Part shown: positions 1 to 7,069 of the stretch, piece by piece | How the letters are laid out: every line of letters begins with the position of its first letter | How positions within the stretch are numbered: the first letter of the stretch is position 1 | Origin: an uncultured Pelagibacteraceae bacterium | GTDB lineage: Bacteria; Pseudomonadota; Alphaproteobacteria; Pelagibacterales; Pelagibacteraceae | Reading direction: 5' to 3' | Assembly: GCA_902546085.1 (NCBI GenBank) | Contig: CACCIO010000009.1 | Span: forward strand, 1-36,975 | DNA: 36,975 nucleotides | Program-made: the position numbers and the translations under genes | The notes under the pieces: generated by a model | What the model saw: only the letters and a program-made list of their open reading frames with translations | The model's database searches: none | Told to the model about the DNA's origin: nothing

Positions 1-660
1 AGCAAGATAAATAAAAAACATCATTGATGGATCAGATAATTGAAAATCATTATATCCTTTGCTTGATATTAAATAAAAAGCTAATAGTGCAAATGGTAAT
101 ATAAATAAACTTTCTATAAGAAGACCTATATCAGTATCAACATTAATTTTTTTTCTAACTAGATTGTAAAAACCCCAACTTAAAGCAACAATTAAACCAA
201 CCCAAGGTAATGACTTAATGCTTACAATTAATAAAAAAAAAATAGATAGGATAACTAACAGTATTGAAAAGACTCTTTTTTTATTAAGTTTCTCTTTAAA
301 AAAAAGATAACCAAGCATTACGCTTAAAATAGGCATAATAAAATAACCAAAACTAGCATCTATAATTCTATTAGTTGCTATAGCATATATCCATACACCC
401 CAATTTATAAAAATTAAAAAACCTGAGATAAATAAATAAAATATATTAGATTTATTTTTTACAATTTTAAAAAAAATATTCCATTTGGAGAAAAAAAAAG
501 TTGTCAAAATTAAAGTAAACGCAGTCCATAAACATCTATGAACTACCAATTCAATATGCCCAATATAAGCAATATATTTAAAATAAATTACACCAAAAAA
601 CCCCCACCAAAAAGATCCAAACCCAGCAAGTAATAAGCCTTTGTTAAATTCTTTGTTCAT
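1..660 (-). CDS. rarD: RarD-type EamA/DMT permease, 3' part missing at window edge
   Basis: Inner-membrane transporter of the drug/metabolite (EamA, DMT) superfamily, RarD subgroup; the substrate is not defined. I translated 220 codons from the ATG at 658-660 reading leftwards, with no stop before base 1, so the C-terminal quarter lies outside the window (family length is about 290-300 residues). The N-terminus has the RarD-like WWGFFGVIYFKYI stretch and there are successive hydrophobic helices, including FGYFIMPILSVMLGYLFFKEKL, the end of an EamA repeat. It is transcribed divergently from tRNA-Ser, with 86 bases between them. RarD was linked to chloramphenicol resistance in Pseudomonas, but in SAR11-like genomes DMT permeases are numerous and probably move metabolites. 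Family assignment is firm; function is open. Confidence 0.85.
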   Translation of the reverse strand, partial: MNKEFNKGLLLAGFGSFWWGFFGVIYFKYIAYIGHIELVVHRCLWTAFTLILTTFFFSKWNIFFKIVKNKSNIFYLFISGFLIFINWGVWIYAIATNRIIDASFGYFIMPILSVMLGYLFFKEKLNKKRVFSILLVILSIFFLLIVSIKSLPWVGLIVALSWGFYNLVRKKINVDTDIGLLIESLFILPFALLAFYLISSKGYNDFQLSDPSMMFFIYLA

Positions 661-723
661 AGGTAAACGTGGTGCTTGTAATTAATAAGTTTATTAGACT
701 ATTTTATGGTTGAATTAAATCAT

Positions 724-729
724 TATAAT
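724..729 (+). promoter_or_regulatory. Candidate -10 element for tRNA-Ser
   Basis: A perfect TATAAT lies 17 bases upstream of the mature 5' end of tRNA-Ser. No good -35 hexamer is visible at 16-18 bp spacing, and in DNA this AT-rich a TATAAT can occur by chance, so confidence is modest. Confidence 0.35.
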
Positions 730-746
730 TATAAAACCTTGCTCAC

Positions 747-836
747 GGAGAGATGGCTGAGCGGTTGAAAGCACCGGTCTTGAAAACCGGCAAAGGGGCA
801 ACTCTTTCCTGGGTTCGAATCCCAGTCTCTCCGCCA
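747..836 (+). tRNA. tRNA-Ser (UGA anticodon)
   Basis: A complete class II tRNA of 90 nt. The acceptor stem is GGAGAGA (747-753) pairing with TCTCTCC (826-832), followed by discriminator G and an encoded CCA at 834-836. The anticodon stem CCGGT/ACCGG encloses the loop CTTGAAA with anticodon TGA at 781-783. A long variable arm and the T-loop GGTTCGAATCC are present. It reads UCA and, through wobble, other UCN serine codons. The 3' CCA directly abuts the stop codon of the convergent sdhE gene with no spacer. Confidence 0.97.
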
Positions 837-1100
837 TCATTTTTGCGCATAGTCGAAATTTTTATATAATAAATTGACATTATTATTTTCAAATTCAAAA
901 TCAGTTTTAAAACCATTGTAAAAATTATACAAATTAGTGTCATCGATATTCAATAGTTTTTCTAAATCTAGAAGATCATTTTCATTTAAATTATTAATAT
1001 ATTTTTTTGTAAATGCACCCAAAAGATTATCCATTTCTTTTGTGCCTCTATAATTAGATCGGTAAATAATTTTTTTTTTTAATTCATCTATGTTGATCAT
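837..1100 (-). CDS. sdhE: SdhE/SDH5 family FAD assembly factor (DUF339)
   Basis: Small cytoplasmic protein (87 aa) that helps attach FAD covalently to the flavoprotein subunit of succinate dehydrogenase (family knowledge: SdhE/YgfY/CptB, mitochondrial SDH5). The diagnostic RGxxE motif is present as RGTKE at residues 18-22, followed by MDNLLGAF, and the overall length fits the family. The start is the ATG at 1098-1100, 25 bases from the divergent recG start, so the two genes share a very short promoter region. The stop codon touches the CCA end of tRNA-Ser on the other strand. sdhE near recG or mfd is a common alphaproteobacterial arrangement. Confidence 0.88.
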   Translation of the reverse strand: MINIDELKKKIIYRSNYRGTKEMDNLLGAFTKKYINNLNENDLLDLEKLLNIDDTNLYNFYNGFKTDFEFENNNVNLLYKNFDYAQK

Positions 1101-1125
1101 AATAATTAGAATATATTAGTTGTTA

Positions 1126-3177
1126 ATGAATTATAAAACAAATTATGAATATTTATTGTCAGATTTGAGTTCTTTAAAAGGTGTAGGAACTAAAACAAAA
1201 AATTTATTAAAGAAGAAAAATATTAATAATTTATTTGATTTACTATGGAAACTTCCAAAATCTTATACAGATAGAAGCTTATCATCAAAAATAAAAGATT
1301 TAAAAATTGGTGAAATACAAACAGTAACTATAATTCCTCAAAAGTATAGTTTCCCGCGTATAAGGAAATTACCAAATAGAGTTTTATGTAGTGATGAAAC
1401 TGGTGAAATAGATTGTATTTTTTTTAATAGTTATGAAGGATACATAAAAAAAATACTTCCATTAGGAAAAGAAATTACTGTTAGCGGTAAAATAGGCCAT
1501 TTTAGGAATAAATACCAAATTACGAACCCAAAATATGTTTCTCAGGATTCTTCTTTAATCAAACAAACTCATAATAAATACTCATTAACTGAAGGTATTT
1601 CTGAAAAAATATATAATAAAATCTTAAATCAAATAATCAATAATTTGCCAGTTTTTAATGAATGGCACTCTAAAAGTATTTTATCTAAATTTAAAAATAT
1701 AAGTTGGAATAGCTCAATTAAAGAACTGCACAAACCTGAAAATATTGGAAATTATAAATCAAATTTCTATCAAAGACTTGCTTTTGATGAAATATTTTCA
1801 ACATTTCTTGTTAATTCTGAAATAAGAAAAAAAATAAGAAAAATAAAAAAAAAAAATAAAGTAATTAATTTTAATAAACAAAATTCTATAATTGATAAAT
1901 TAGATTTTTCTCTTACTGATGATCAACAAAAATCACTTAACGAAATAAACCAAGACTTAAGTTCACCAAATAAAATGTTTAGACTTTTGCAAGGAGACGT
2001 GGGTAGTGGAAAAACAATAGTGTCTCTTTTAGCGGCAATAAATAGTATAAATTCTGGTTTCCAGGTTGCCTTCATGGCTCCTACAGAAATTTTAGCAAGA
2101 CAACATTTTAATCTAGCAAAAAAATTATTTCCTAAAAATATAAATATAGTTCTTATTTCTGGAAAATCAGAATACAAGGTAAAAAAAGAAATACTTCAAA
2201 GATTAGAAAATAATAAAATTGATATTATTTTTGGTACACACGCCATTTTTCAAAAAAAAGTAATTTTCAAAAAATTAGGATTAATAATTATTGATGAACA
2301 ACATAAGTTTGGAGTTAATCAAAGAAAAAAATTGTCAGACAAAGGTGGATCAAATTGTGATGTGTTATTAATGACGGCAACACCCATACCAAGAACTCTA
2401 ACAATGACAATTTATGGTGATATGGATATTTCAATAATTAGAGAAAAACCTAAAAATAGAAAACCAATTAAAACATATAGTAAATTAGAGGTTAAAATTG
2501 AAGATGTATTAAAATTTATAAAAAAAGAAATTAACTTAGGAAATCAAATTTTTTGGGTTTGTCCATTAATTGAAGAATCAAAGAAATTAGATCACTCATC
2601 AGCTGTAAAAAAATATGAATATTTAGAAAGCAAGTTTCCAAATCAAGTTTGTTTGCTTCATGGAAAAACTGATGTAGATGAAAAAAATGAAATACTAAAC
2701 AATTTTTTAAATAATAAATTTAAGATTTTAGTTTCTACAACGATTATTGAGGTTGGGATTGATTTTCCAAATGCAAATACAATTATAATTGAAAATGCTA
2801 ACAAATTTGGTTTATCTCAACTTCATCAATTAAGAGGTAGAGTTGGTCGTGGAGATAAAGACTCTACATGCATATTAATGTTTAAATCAAATCTAAGCGA
2901 AAATGCAAAAAAAAGAATAAAAATTTTAAAAGACACTAATGATGGTTTTTTAATATCTGAAGAAGATATGAAATTACGAGGGTTTGGTGATATTTTGGGA
3001 TTTAAACAAAGTGGTGTAAAAAATTTTAAGTTAGCAGATCCAATTCAGAATAGTGATCTTTTCTTATTAGCTGAAAAGGAAATGAGAAGAATAGAAAAAT
3101 CAAATGAAGATATAGGAAAATTTAAACCTTTGATAAAACTATATGATAGAGCTGATATAATAAACGATATCGCTTAA
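1126..3177 (+). CDS. recG: ATP-dependent DNA helicase RecG
   Basis: Branch-migration helicase that remodels stalled replication forks and Holliday junctions. The protein is 683 aa from the ATG at 1126, which I prefer; a TTG two codons upstream (1120) is an alternative start. In order it shows an N-terminal wedge/OB region (about residues 15-150), Walker A GDVGSGKT (about 290-297), the DEQH box (about 390-393), TATPIPRTLTM, and the C-terminal helicase motifs GIDFPNANTIIIENANKFGL and QLRGRVGRG, ending in the RecG-type EEDMKLRGFGDILGFKQSG. All motifs are intact and the length is normal. Its last four bases overlap the 3' end of the convergent DUF502 gene. Confidence 0.96.
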   Translation: MNYKTNYEYLLSDLSSLKGVGTKTKNLLKKKNINNLFDLLWKLPKSYTDRSLSSKIKDLKIGEIQTVTIIPQKYSFPRIRKLPNRVLCSDETGEIDCIFFNSYEGYIKKILPLGKEITVSGKIGHFRNKYQITNPKYVSQDSSLIKQTHNKYSLTEGISEKIYNKILNQIINNLPVFNEWHSKSILSKFKNISWNSSIKELHKPENIGNYKSNFYQRLAFDEIFSTFLVNSEIRKKIRKIKKKNKVINFNKQNSIIDKLDFSLTDDQQKSLNEINQDLSSPNKMFRLLQGDVGSGKTIVSLLAAINSINSGFQVAFMAPTEILARQHFNLAKKLFPKNINIVLISGKSEYKVKKEILQRLENNKIDIIFGTHAIFQKKVIFKKLGLIIIDEQHKFGVNQRKKLSDKGGSNCDVLLMTATPIPRTLTMTIYGDMDISIIREKPKNRKPIKTYSKLEVKIEDVLKFIKKEINLGNQIFWVCPLIEESKKLDHSSAVKKYEYLESKFPNQVCLLHGKTDVDEKNEILNNFLNNKFKILVSTTIIEVGIDFPNANTIIIENANKFGLSQLHQLRGRVGRGDKDSTCILMFKSNLSENAKKRIKILKDTNDGFLISEEDMKLRGFGDILGFKQSGVKNFKLADPIQNSDLFLLAEKEMRRIEKSNEDIGKFKPLIKLYDRADIINDIA

Positions 3178-3791
3178 GATTTTTTTGTTGAGGTACCAGC
3201 TGATACAATAAATTTAGAAGCTTCTTCGAAAGACATATTTAGATATATAACATCTTCTACTGGAAACATTAATAAGAAACCACTTGTTGGATTTGGTGTG
3301 GTTGGAACAAAAACATTAATTAAATTTTTTCCTGTTTTTTCTGCCATCTCTCCTTTATTTTCTTTTGTAGCAAATCCGACAGCCCAAACCCCTTTTCTCG
3401 GATATTCAATCAAAACAACACTCTTTTTACCATCATCTTTTTTAGAAAAAGTTTCAGTCATTTGAACAATTGCTGAATAAACAGTTCTTAAAAAAGGAAT
3501 TCTTTTAAACAAATCATCAATCAATTTAAGAATTCTTCTTCCAAAAAATGATAAAGACAGGCCGCCAACGATAGTTATAAGTAAAATTGAAATTACAATT
3601 TCAACACCAGGAATATTGAAAGGTAAATAGCTATTTGGATTTATATTTTTTGGAATTAAGTTTGAAGATATTCCAATTAAAATTTTAGTTAAATATAAAG
3701 TAAAACCTATCGGTATTAAAACGACAACGCCTGCAATAAAATAATTTCTAAGTGTTAGAGAAAATGATTTTTTGTTAGTTTTTTTAGCCAT
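3174..3791 (-). CDS. DUF502 family membrane protein
   Basis: Conserved membrane protein of unknown function, 205 aa from the ATG at 3789-3791. An in-frame TTG at 3821 could extend it by ten residues, but the MAKKTNKKS start gives the usual basic cytoplasmic tail. There are two clear hydrophobic helices: GVVVLIPIGFTLYLTKILIG (about residues 20-40) and a second about 60-85 ending before FFGRRILK. The LPFLRTVY-like segment (IPFLRTVYSAIVQ) and the later GKNLINVFVPTTPNPTSG are typical of DUF502. The gene often sits next to recG in Alphaproteobacteria, as here. It converges on recG with a 4-base overlap. Confidence 0.85.
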   Translation of the reverse strand: MAKKTNKKSFSLTLRNYFIAGVVVLIPIGFTLYLTKILIGISSNLIPKNINPNSYLPFNIPGVEIVISILLITIVGGLSLSFFGRRILKLIDDLFKRIPFLRTVYSAIVQMTETFSKKDDGKKSVVLIEYPRKGVWAVGFATKENKGEMAEKTGKNLINVFVPTTPNPTSGFLLMFPVEDVIYLNMSFEEASKFIVSAGTSTKKS

Positions 3792-3859
3792 AAAATTAAC
3801 TGTAACTTGCGTAAATAACAAACAATATTGAAATAATAAATAATACTATTAATATTTTA

Positions 3860-3889
3860 TTGTTAAGATTCATGTTAAACTACTATTAT
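3860..3889 (+). promoter_or_regulatory. Candidate promoter of the M48 peptidase gene
   Basis: TTGTTA (3860-3865) and TATTAT (3884-3889) are separated by 18 bp and lie 14 bases ahead of the ATG at 3904, which would give a very short leader. Each hexamer differs from consensus, so this is only a plausible assignment. Confidence 0.35.
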
Positions 3890-3903
3890 CAAATTTTATA
3901 GTT

Positions 3904-4731
3904 ATGAATAGAAGAAAATTCTTATCTTATATGGGTTGTGGATGTGGGAGTTTATTATTATCATCTTGTACCACTGCCCCCATAACAGACAGAAAACAAT
4001 TAAAAATTGTCTCGGAAGCAAAACTAAATGCTCAAGCAGCAGCAATTTATGAAAAAATAAAAGAAAAAGAAAAAATGAGTGATGACACAAAAACTCTAAA
4101 TGAAATCAAAGAAATCGGAAAAAAAATGGAAAACTCAATTTCTGAGTATTTTTATAGAGCAGGATTAGAAGACCCTACTATAAATTTTGAATGGGAATAT
4201 ATATTGATTGATAGAAAAAAAGTTAGAAATGCATGGTGCATGCCTGGAGGCAAGATAGCAGTTTATACAGGCATACTTGATGCAACCAAAAATACTGATG
4301 GGTTAGCAGCAGTAATGGGTCATGAAATTGCACACGCTGTAGCAAAACATTCTGTTGAAAGAGCAAGTAGAGTTACATTAGTTAATACTGGAACTCAATT
4401 AATAGATATTTTTAGTGGAGGTAAATTATCACAAGTAAATAGAACTACTGGAATTAATACTGTTGGTTTAATAACTCAACTTGGTTTATTGAACCCTTTC
4501 AATAGAAAACAAGAAAGCGAAGCTGACTATTTAGGAATGATTTTTTCTTCTTTATCAGGTTATGATATTAGAGAAACAGTTAAAATTTGGGAAAGAATGA
4601 AAAAACTAAATAAAGGAAAAGAGCCACCAGAATTTATGAGTACTCACCCCTCTTCAGATAATAGAATTAAAGATTTAAACGATAAAATGAACGAAGTTAT
4701 TTTAGATTATCCACCAATCGAAATAAGCTAG
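3904..4731 (+). CDS. M48 family zinc metallopeptidase, lipoprotein
   Basis: Periplasmic, membrane-anchored zinc endopeptidase of the M48 (HtpX/LoiP/BepA-like) family, 275 aa, expected to act in envelope protein quality control. The HEIAH zinc motif is at residues 140-144, in the context MGHEIAHAVAKHS, and the third ligand is supplied by ESEAD (NRKQESEADYLG). The N-terminus MNRRKFLSYMGCG followed by SLLLSSC gives a lipobox with Cys22, and the NRRKFLS stretch resembles a twin-arginine motif. There is no TPR domain, so it is the short form. It lies divergent to the DUF502 gene and converges on tRNA-Lys. The ATG at 3904 has no clear Shine-Dalgarno sequence. Confidence 0.9.
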   Translation: MNRRKFLSYMGCGCGSLLLSSCTTAPITDRKQLKIVSEAKLNAQAAAIYEKIKEKEKMSDDTKTLNEIKEIGKKMENSISEYFYRAGLEDPTINFEWEYILIDRKKVRNAWCMPGGKIAVYTGILDATKNTDGLAAVMGHEIAHAVAKHSVERASRVTLVNTGTQLIDIFSGGKLSQVNRTTGINTVGLITQLGLLNPFNRKQESEADYLGMIFSSLSGYDIRETVKIWERMKKLNKGKEPPEFMSTHPSSDNRIKDLNDKMNEVILDYPPIEIS

Positions 4732-4740
4732 GTCAATTAA

Positions 4741-4816
<76 letters not shown>

Positions 4817-4819
4817 CCA

Positions 4820-4839
4820 AATTATTCAATTGAATAATT
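4820..4839. repeat. 20-bp perfect palindrome before tRNA-Lys
   Basis: AATTATTCAATTGAATAATT is a perfect inverted repeat with 10-bp arms and no spacer. It sits 3 bases upstream of the mature 5' end of tRNA-Lys and just downstream of a candidate -10 hexamer, so it could be an operator or a hairpin in the tRNA leader. Chance is possible in DNA with this base composition. Confidence 0.5.
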
Positions 4840-4841
4840 GT

Positions 4842-4869
4842 TATATACAGAATTATTTTAATTTTTCAA
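4842..4869 (-). promoter_or_regulatory. Candidate promoter of tRNA-Lys
   Basis: On the minus strand TTGAAA (4869-4864) and TATATA (4847-4842) are separated by 16 bp, placing a start point inside the palindrome at 4820-4839 and giving a leader of about 18-20 nt before the tRNA. A TTGACA at 4876-4871 is a better -35 sequence but is too far from the -10. Confidence 0.4.
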
Positions 4870-4900
4870 ATGTCAATTTGAACGAAAAAAAGGATAACTG

Positions 4901-6013
4901 CTACAACTTATCAATGTATTTGTCATGAAATTCATCAAAAGTGCCTTCATAAATATTTTTTCTAATTGATCTCATTAATTGCTGATAAAAATTAATATTA
5001 TGAAGAGTGAGTAACATTGATGCTAAAATTTCATTTGTATTAAATAAGTGATTTAAATAGTTTTTTGAGTACTTATTCAAATTAAGATTGTCGCAACTAG
5101 GATCTAATGGCGTATTATCATTTTGAAATTTGTTATTTTTTAAATTGATTCTACCCTGCCAAGTAAAAGCTAAACCTGTTCTTCCAGATCTTGTAGGAAG
5201 TACACAATCAAACATATCTATACCTCTTTTTACAGCACCTAGTATATCTGAAGGTGTACCGACACCCATTAAATAATGTGGTTTTTTTGACGGCAAAAAT
5301 TCTTTAATATCATCTAACACAGAAAACATTTCATTCTGTGTTTCTCCTACGGCTAATCCACCGATAGCATATCCATCAAAACTAATTTTGATTAACTCCT
5401 GTAGTGATTTTAATCTTAAATCTTTAAAGAGACCTCCTTGGACAATACCAAATAAAGCTTTATGGGGATTATTACCAAAAGCTATCTTAGATCTTTCAGC
5501 CCAATGAAGTGAAAGTTCCATTGATTTTTTTATAACATCATAATCATTAGTTTTCTTTGGACACTCATCCATAATCATTACTATGTCTGAATTTAAACCT
5601 AGTTGTATTTTTATACTCTCCTCAGGACTAAGATAAAATTTTTTACCATCAACATGAGAATTAAATATGGCACCCCTCACTCTATCAATCTTATTCAGTT
5701 TTGAAAGAGACATTACTTGAAAACCACCAGAGTCAGTTAATATAGGTAAATCACAATTCATAAAATTATGAAGTCCACCAGCAGATTTAACTCTATCGAC
5801 ACCTGGACGTATCATTAAGTGATAGGTATTTGAAAGTATTATTTCTGAACCTGTTTTTTTAATATCATCTATTGTACAAGCCTTTACTGTAGCTTGTGTA
5901 CCAACAGGCATAAAGGCAGGAGTTTGTATATTTCCACGATGTGTCTCAATTATTCCACACCTAGCAAATTTATCTTTCTTTAATACGTTAAAGGCAAATT
6001 TTTTTAATGCCAT
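4901..6013 (-). CDS. tgt: Queuine/preQ1 tRNA-guanine transglycosylase, zinc site degenerate
   Basis: Exchanges guanine-34 of GUN-anticodon tRNAs for preQ1 (bacterial queuosine pathway). It is 370 aa, a normal length. The catalytic aspartates are present: Asp94 in ILTDSGGFQ, Asp149 in IMDECP and the nucleophile Asp269 in MFDCVLPTRSGRTG. The C-terminal zinc site is unusual. Typical enzymes have a CxCxxC cluster plus a His; here the segment is DPSCDNLNLNKYS, so Cys307 remains but the other two positions are Asn309 and Leu312, while the His (His338, TLHNINFY) is kept. The gene is last in the run ssb-gyrA-coaD-ppi-tgt, 8 bases after the cyclophilin gene. queA, often found next to tgt, is not here. 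Confidence 0.93.
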   Translation of the reverse strand: MALKKFAFNVLKKDKFARCGIIETHRGNIQTPAFMPVGTQATVKACTIDDIKKTGSEIILSNTYHLMIRPGVDRVKSAGGLHNFMNCDLPILTDSGGFQVMSLSKLNKIDRVRGAIFNSHVDGKKFYLSPEESIKIQLGLNSDIVMIMDECPKKTNDYDVIKKSMELSLHWAERSKIAFGNNPHKALFGIVQGGLFKDLRLKSLQELIKISFDGYAIGGLAVGETQNEMFSVLDDIKEFLPSKKPHYLMGVGTPSDILGAVKRGIDMFDCVLPTRSGRTGLAFTWQGRINLKNNKFQNDNTPLDPSCDNLNLNKYSKNYLNHLFNTNEILASMLLTLHNINFYQQLMRSIRKNIYEGTFDEFHDKYIDKL

Positions 6014-6021
6014 TAAAAAAT

Positions 6022-6582
6022 TTATTGAGATTTGAAACTAATAATCTTATCTGGATCAGTTACAGCACCATTATTATTTTGATCTCCTCTTTTTATTTTA
6101 TCAACAAATTCCATTCCTTCGATCACTTTACCAAAGACTGTATATTGTCTATCTAAAAATGGAGCTGGTTGAAAACAAATAAAAAATTGACTGTTTGCAC
6201 TATTTGGATCTTGAGCTCTTGCCATTGATAAAGTTCCTCTATCATGTGGTAGACTATTGAATTCTTGTTTTAAATCTGGGAAATCTGAACCACCCATTCC
6301 TGCTCGTCTAAGATCAAACTCTTTGGATTCTGAATTTCCAAATTTTACATCACCTGTTTGAGCCATAAATCCGTCTATAACTCTATGAAAAACAACATTA
6401 TCATATTTACCACTATTTGCTAATTCCTTAATTCTTTTCACATGATTTGGTGCTACATCTTCAAACAATTCGATTTTAACATCACCATCTTTTAATTTTA
6501 ATATCATTATATTCTCCTCAGCTATTGATTGATTATTAATTAAAAAAAATAAAAAAAATAATTTAATAAAAAACTTATTCAT
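6022..6582 (-). CDS. Cyclophilin-type peptidyl-prolyl isomerase, exported
   Basis: Catalyses cis-trans isomerisation of prolyl bonds. The protein is 186 aa with an N-terminal signal peptide (KLFFLFFLINNQSIA, cleavage around residue 21), so it should act in the periplasm. The cyclophilin core is complete: VFHRVIDGFMAQTGD (catalytic Arg67), GTLSMARAQDPNSANSQFFI and QYTVFGKVIEG. It starts within the end of coaD through an 8-base ATGNNTAA overlap, so it is probably translationally coupled to it. Cyclophilin genes between coaD and queA/tgt are a common alphaproteobacterial arrangement. Confidence 0.93.
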   Translation of the reverse strand: MNKFFIKLFFLFFLINNQSIAEENIMILKLKDGDVKIELFEDVAPNHVKRIKELANSGKYDNVVFHRVIDGFMAQTGDVKFGNSESKEFDLRRAGMGGSDFPDLKQEFNSLPHDRGTLSMARAQDPNSANSQFFICFQPAPFLDRQYTVFGKVIEGMEFVDKIKRGDQNNNGAVTDPDKIISFKSQ

Positions 6583-7069
6583 ATTTATTTTTTAATGATT
6601 TAATTGTACTTTTTGTAGTAAATTTTTTTATATCACCTTTTAATTTAACAATATCTTTTACTAATCTTGATGAAATAATTTGATTTTCCACGTCAGACAT
6701 TAAAAATATTGTTTCTATGTTTTGGTTCAATTTTCTATTCATGCCAGCTAATTGAAATTCATATTCAAAATCAGAAACAGCTCTTAATCCTCTTAAAATA
6801 ATATTTGATTTATACTTTTTGCATAAATCAGTAGTTAAAGAACCAAAAGAAACTACTTTTATTTTTTTTCTATTTAACCTTAGATCTTTAAATAAAGCTT
6901 TATTGACTATTTCTATTCTTTCATCAGAATTGAAAAGATAATTTTTATTACTTTCATCAGAAACACCTACTACTATTTTGTCGAACAATTTTAATGATTT
7001 TTTTATGACATCTATATGTCCAAAAGTAATTGGATCAAATGTTCCTGGGTAAATTGCGATTTTATTCAT
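6575..7069 (-). CDS. coaD: Phosphopantetheine adenylyltransferase
   Basis: Cytoplasmic enzyme of coenzyme A synthesis; transfers AMP from ATP to 4'-phosphopantetheine to form dephospho-CoA. It is 164 aa, the normal length. The nucleotidyltransferase signature is YPGTFDPITFGHIDVI, with the T-x-G-H motif at residues 15-18; ILRGLRAVSDFEYEFQLAGMNR and the C-terminal SSRLVKDIVKLKGD, both characteristic of CoaD, are present. Its ATG overlaps the gyrA stop by one base (TAATG), and its 3' end overlaps the cyclophilin start by eight bases, consistent with one operon. Confidence 0.97.
   Translation of the reverse strand: MNKIAIYPGTFDPITFGHIDVIKKSLKLFDKIVVGVSDESNKNYLFNSDERIEIVNKALFKDLRLNRKKIKVVSFGSLTTDLCKKYKSNIILRGLRAVSDFEYEFQLAGMNRKLNQNIETIFLMSDVENQIISSRLVKDIVKLKGDIKKFTTKSTIKSLKNKYE

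Noticed and set aside
743-943. Minus-strand open frame across tRNA-Ser (66 codons)
   Set aside because: Most of it is the antisense translation of the tRNA (the familiar GETGIRT...FNRSAISP artefact) and the rest is antisense to the sdhE region; a structured RNA explains the sequence.
1120-1125. TTG start two codons upstream for recG
   Set aside because: The ATG at 1126 gives the expected N-terminus; the upstream TTG would add only two residues and bring it closer to sdhE.
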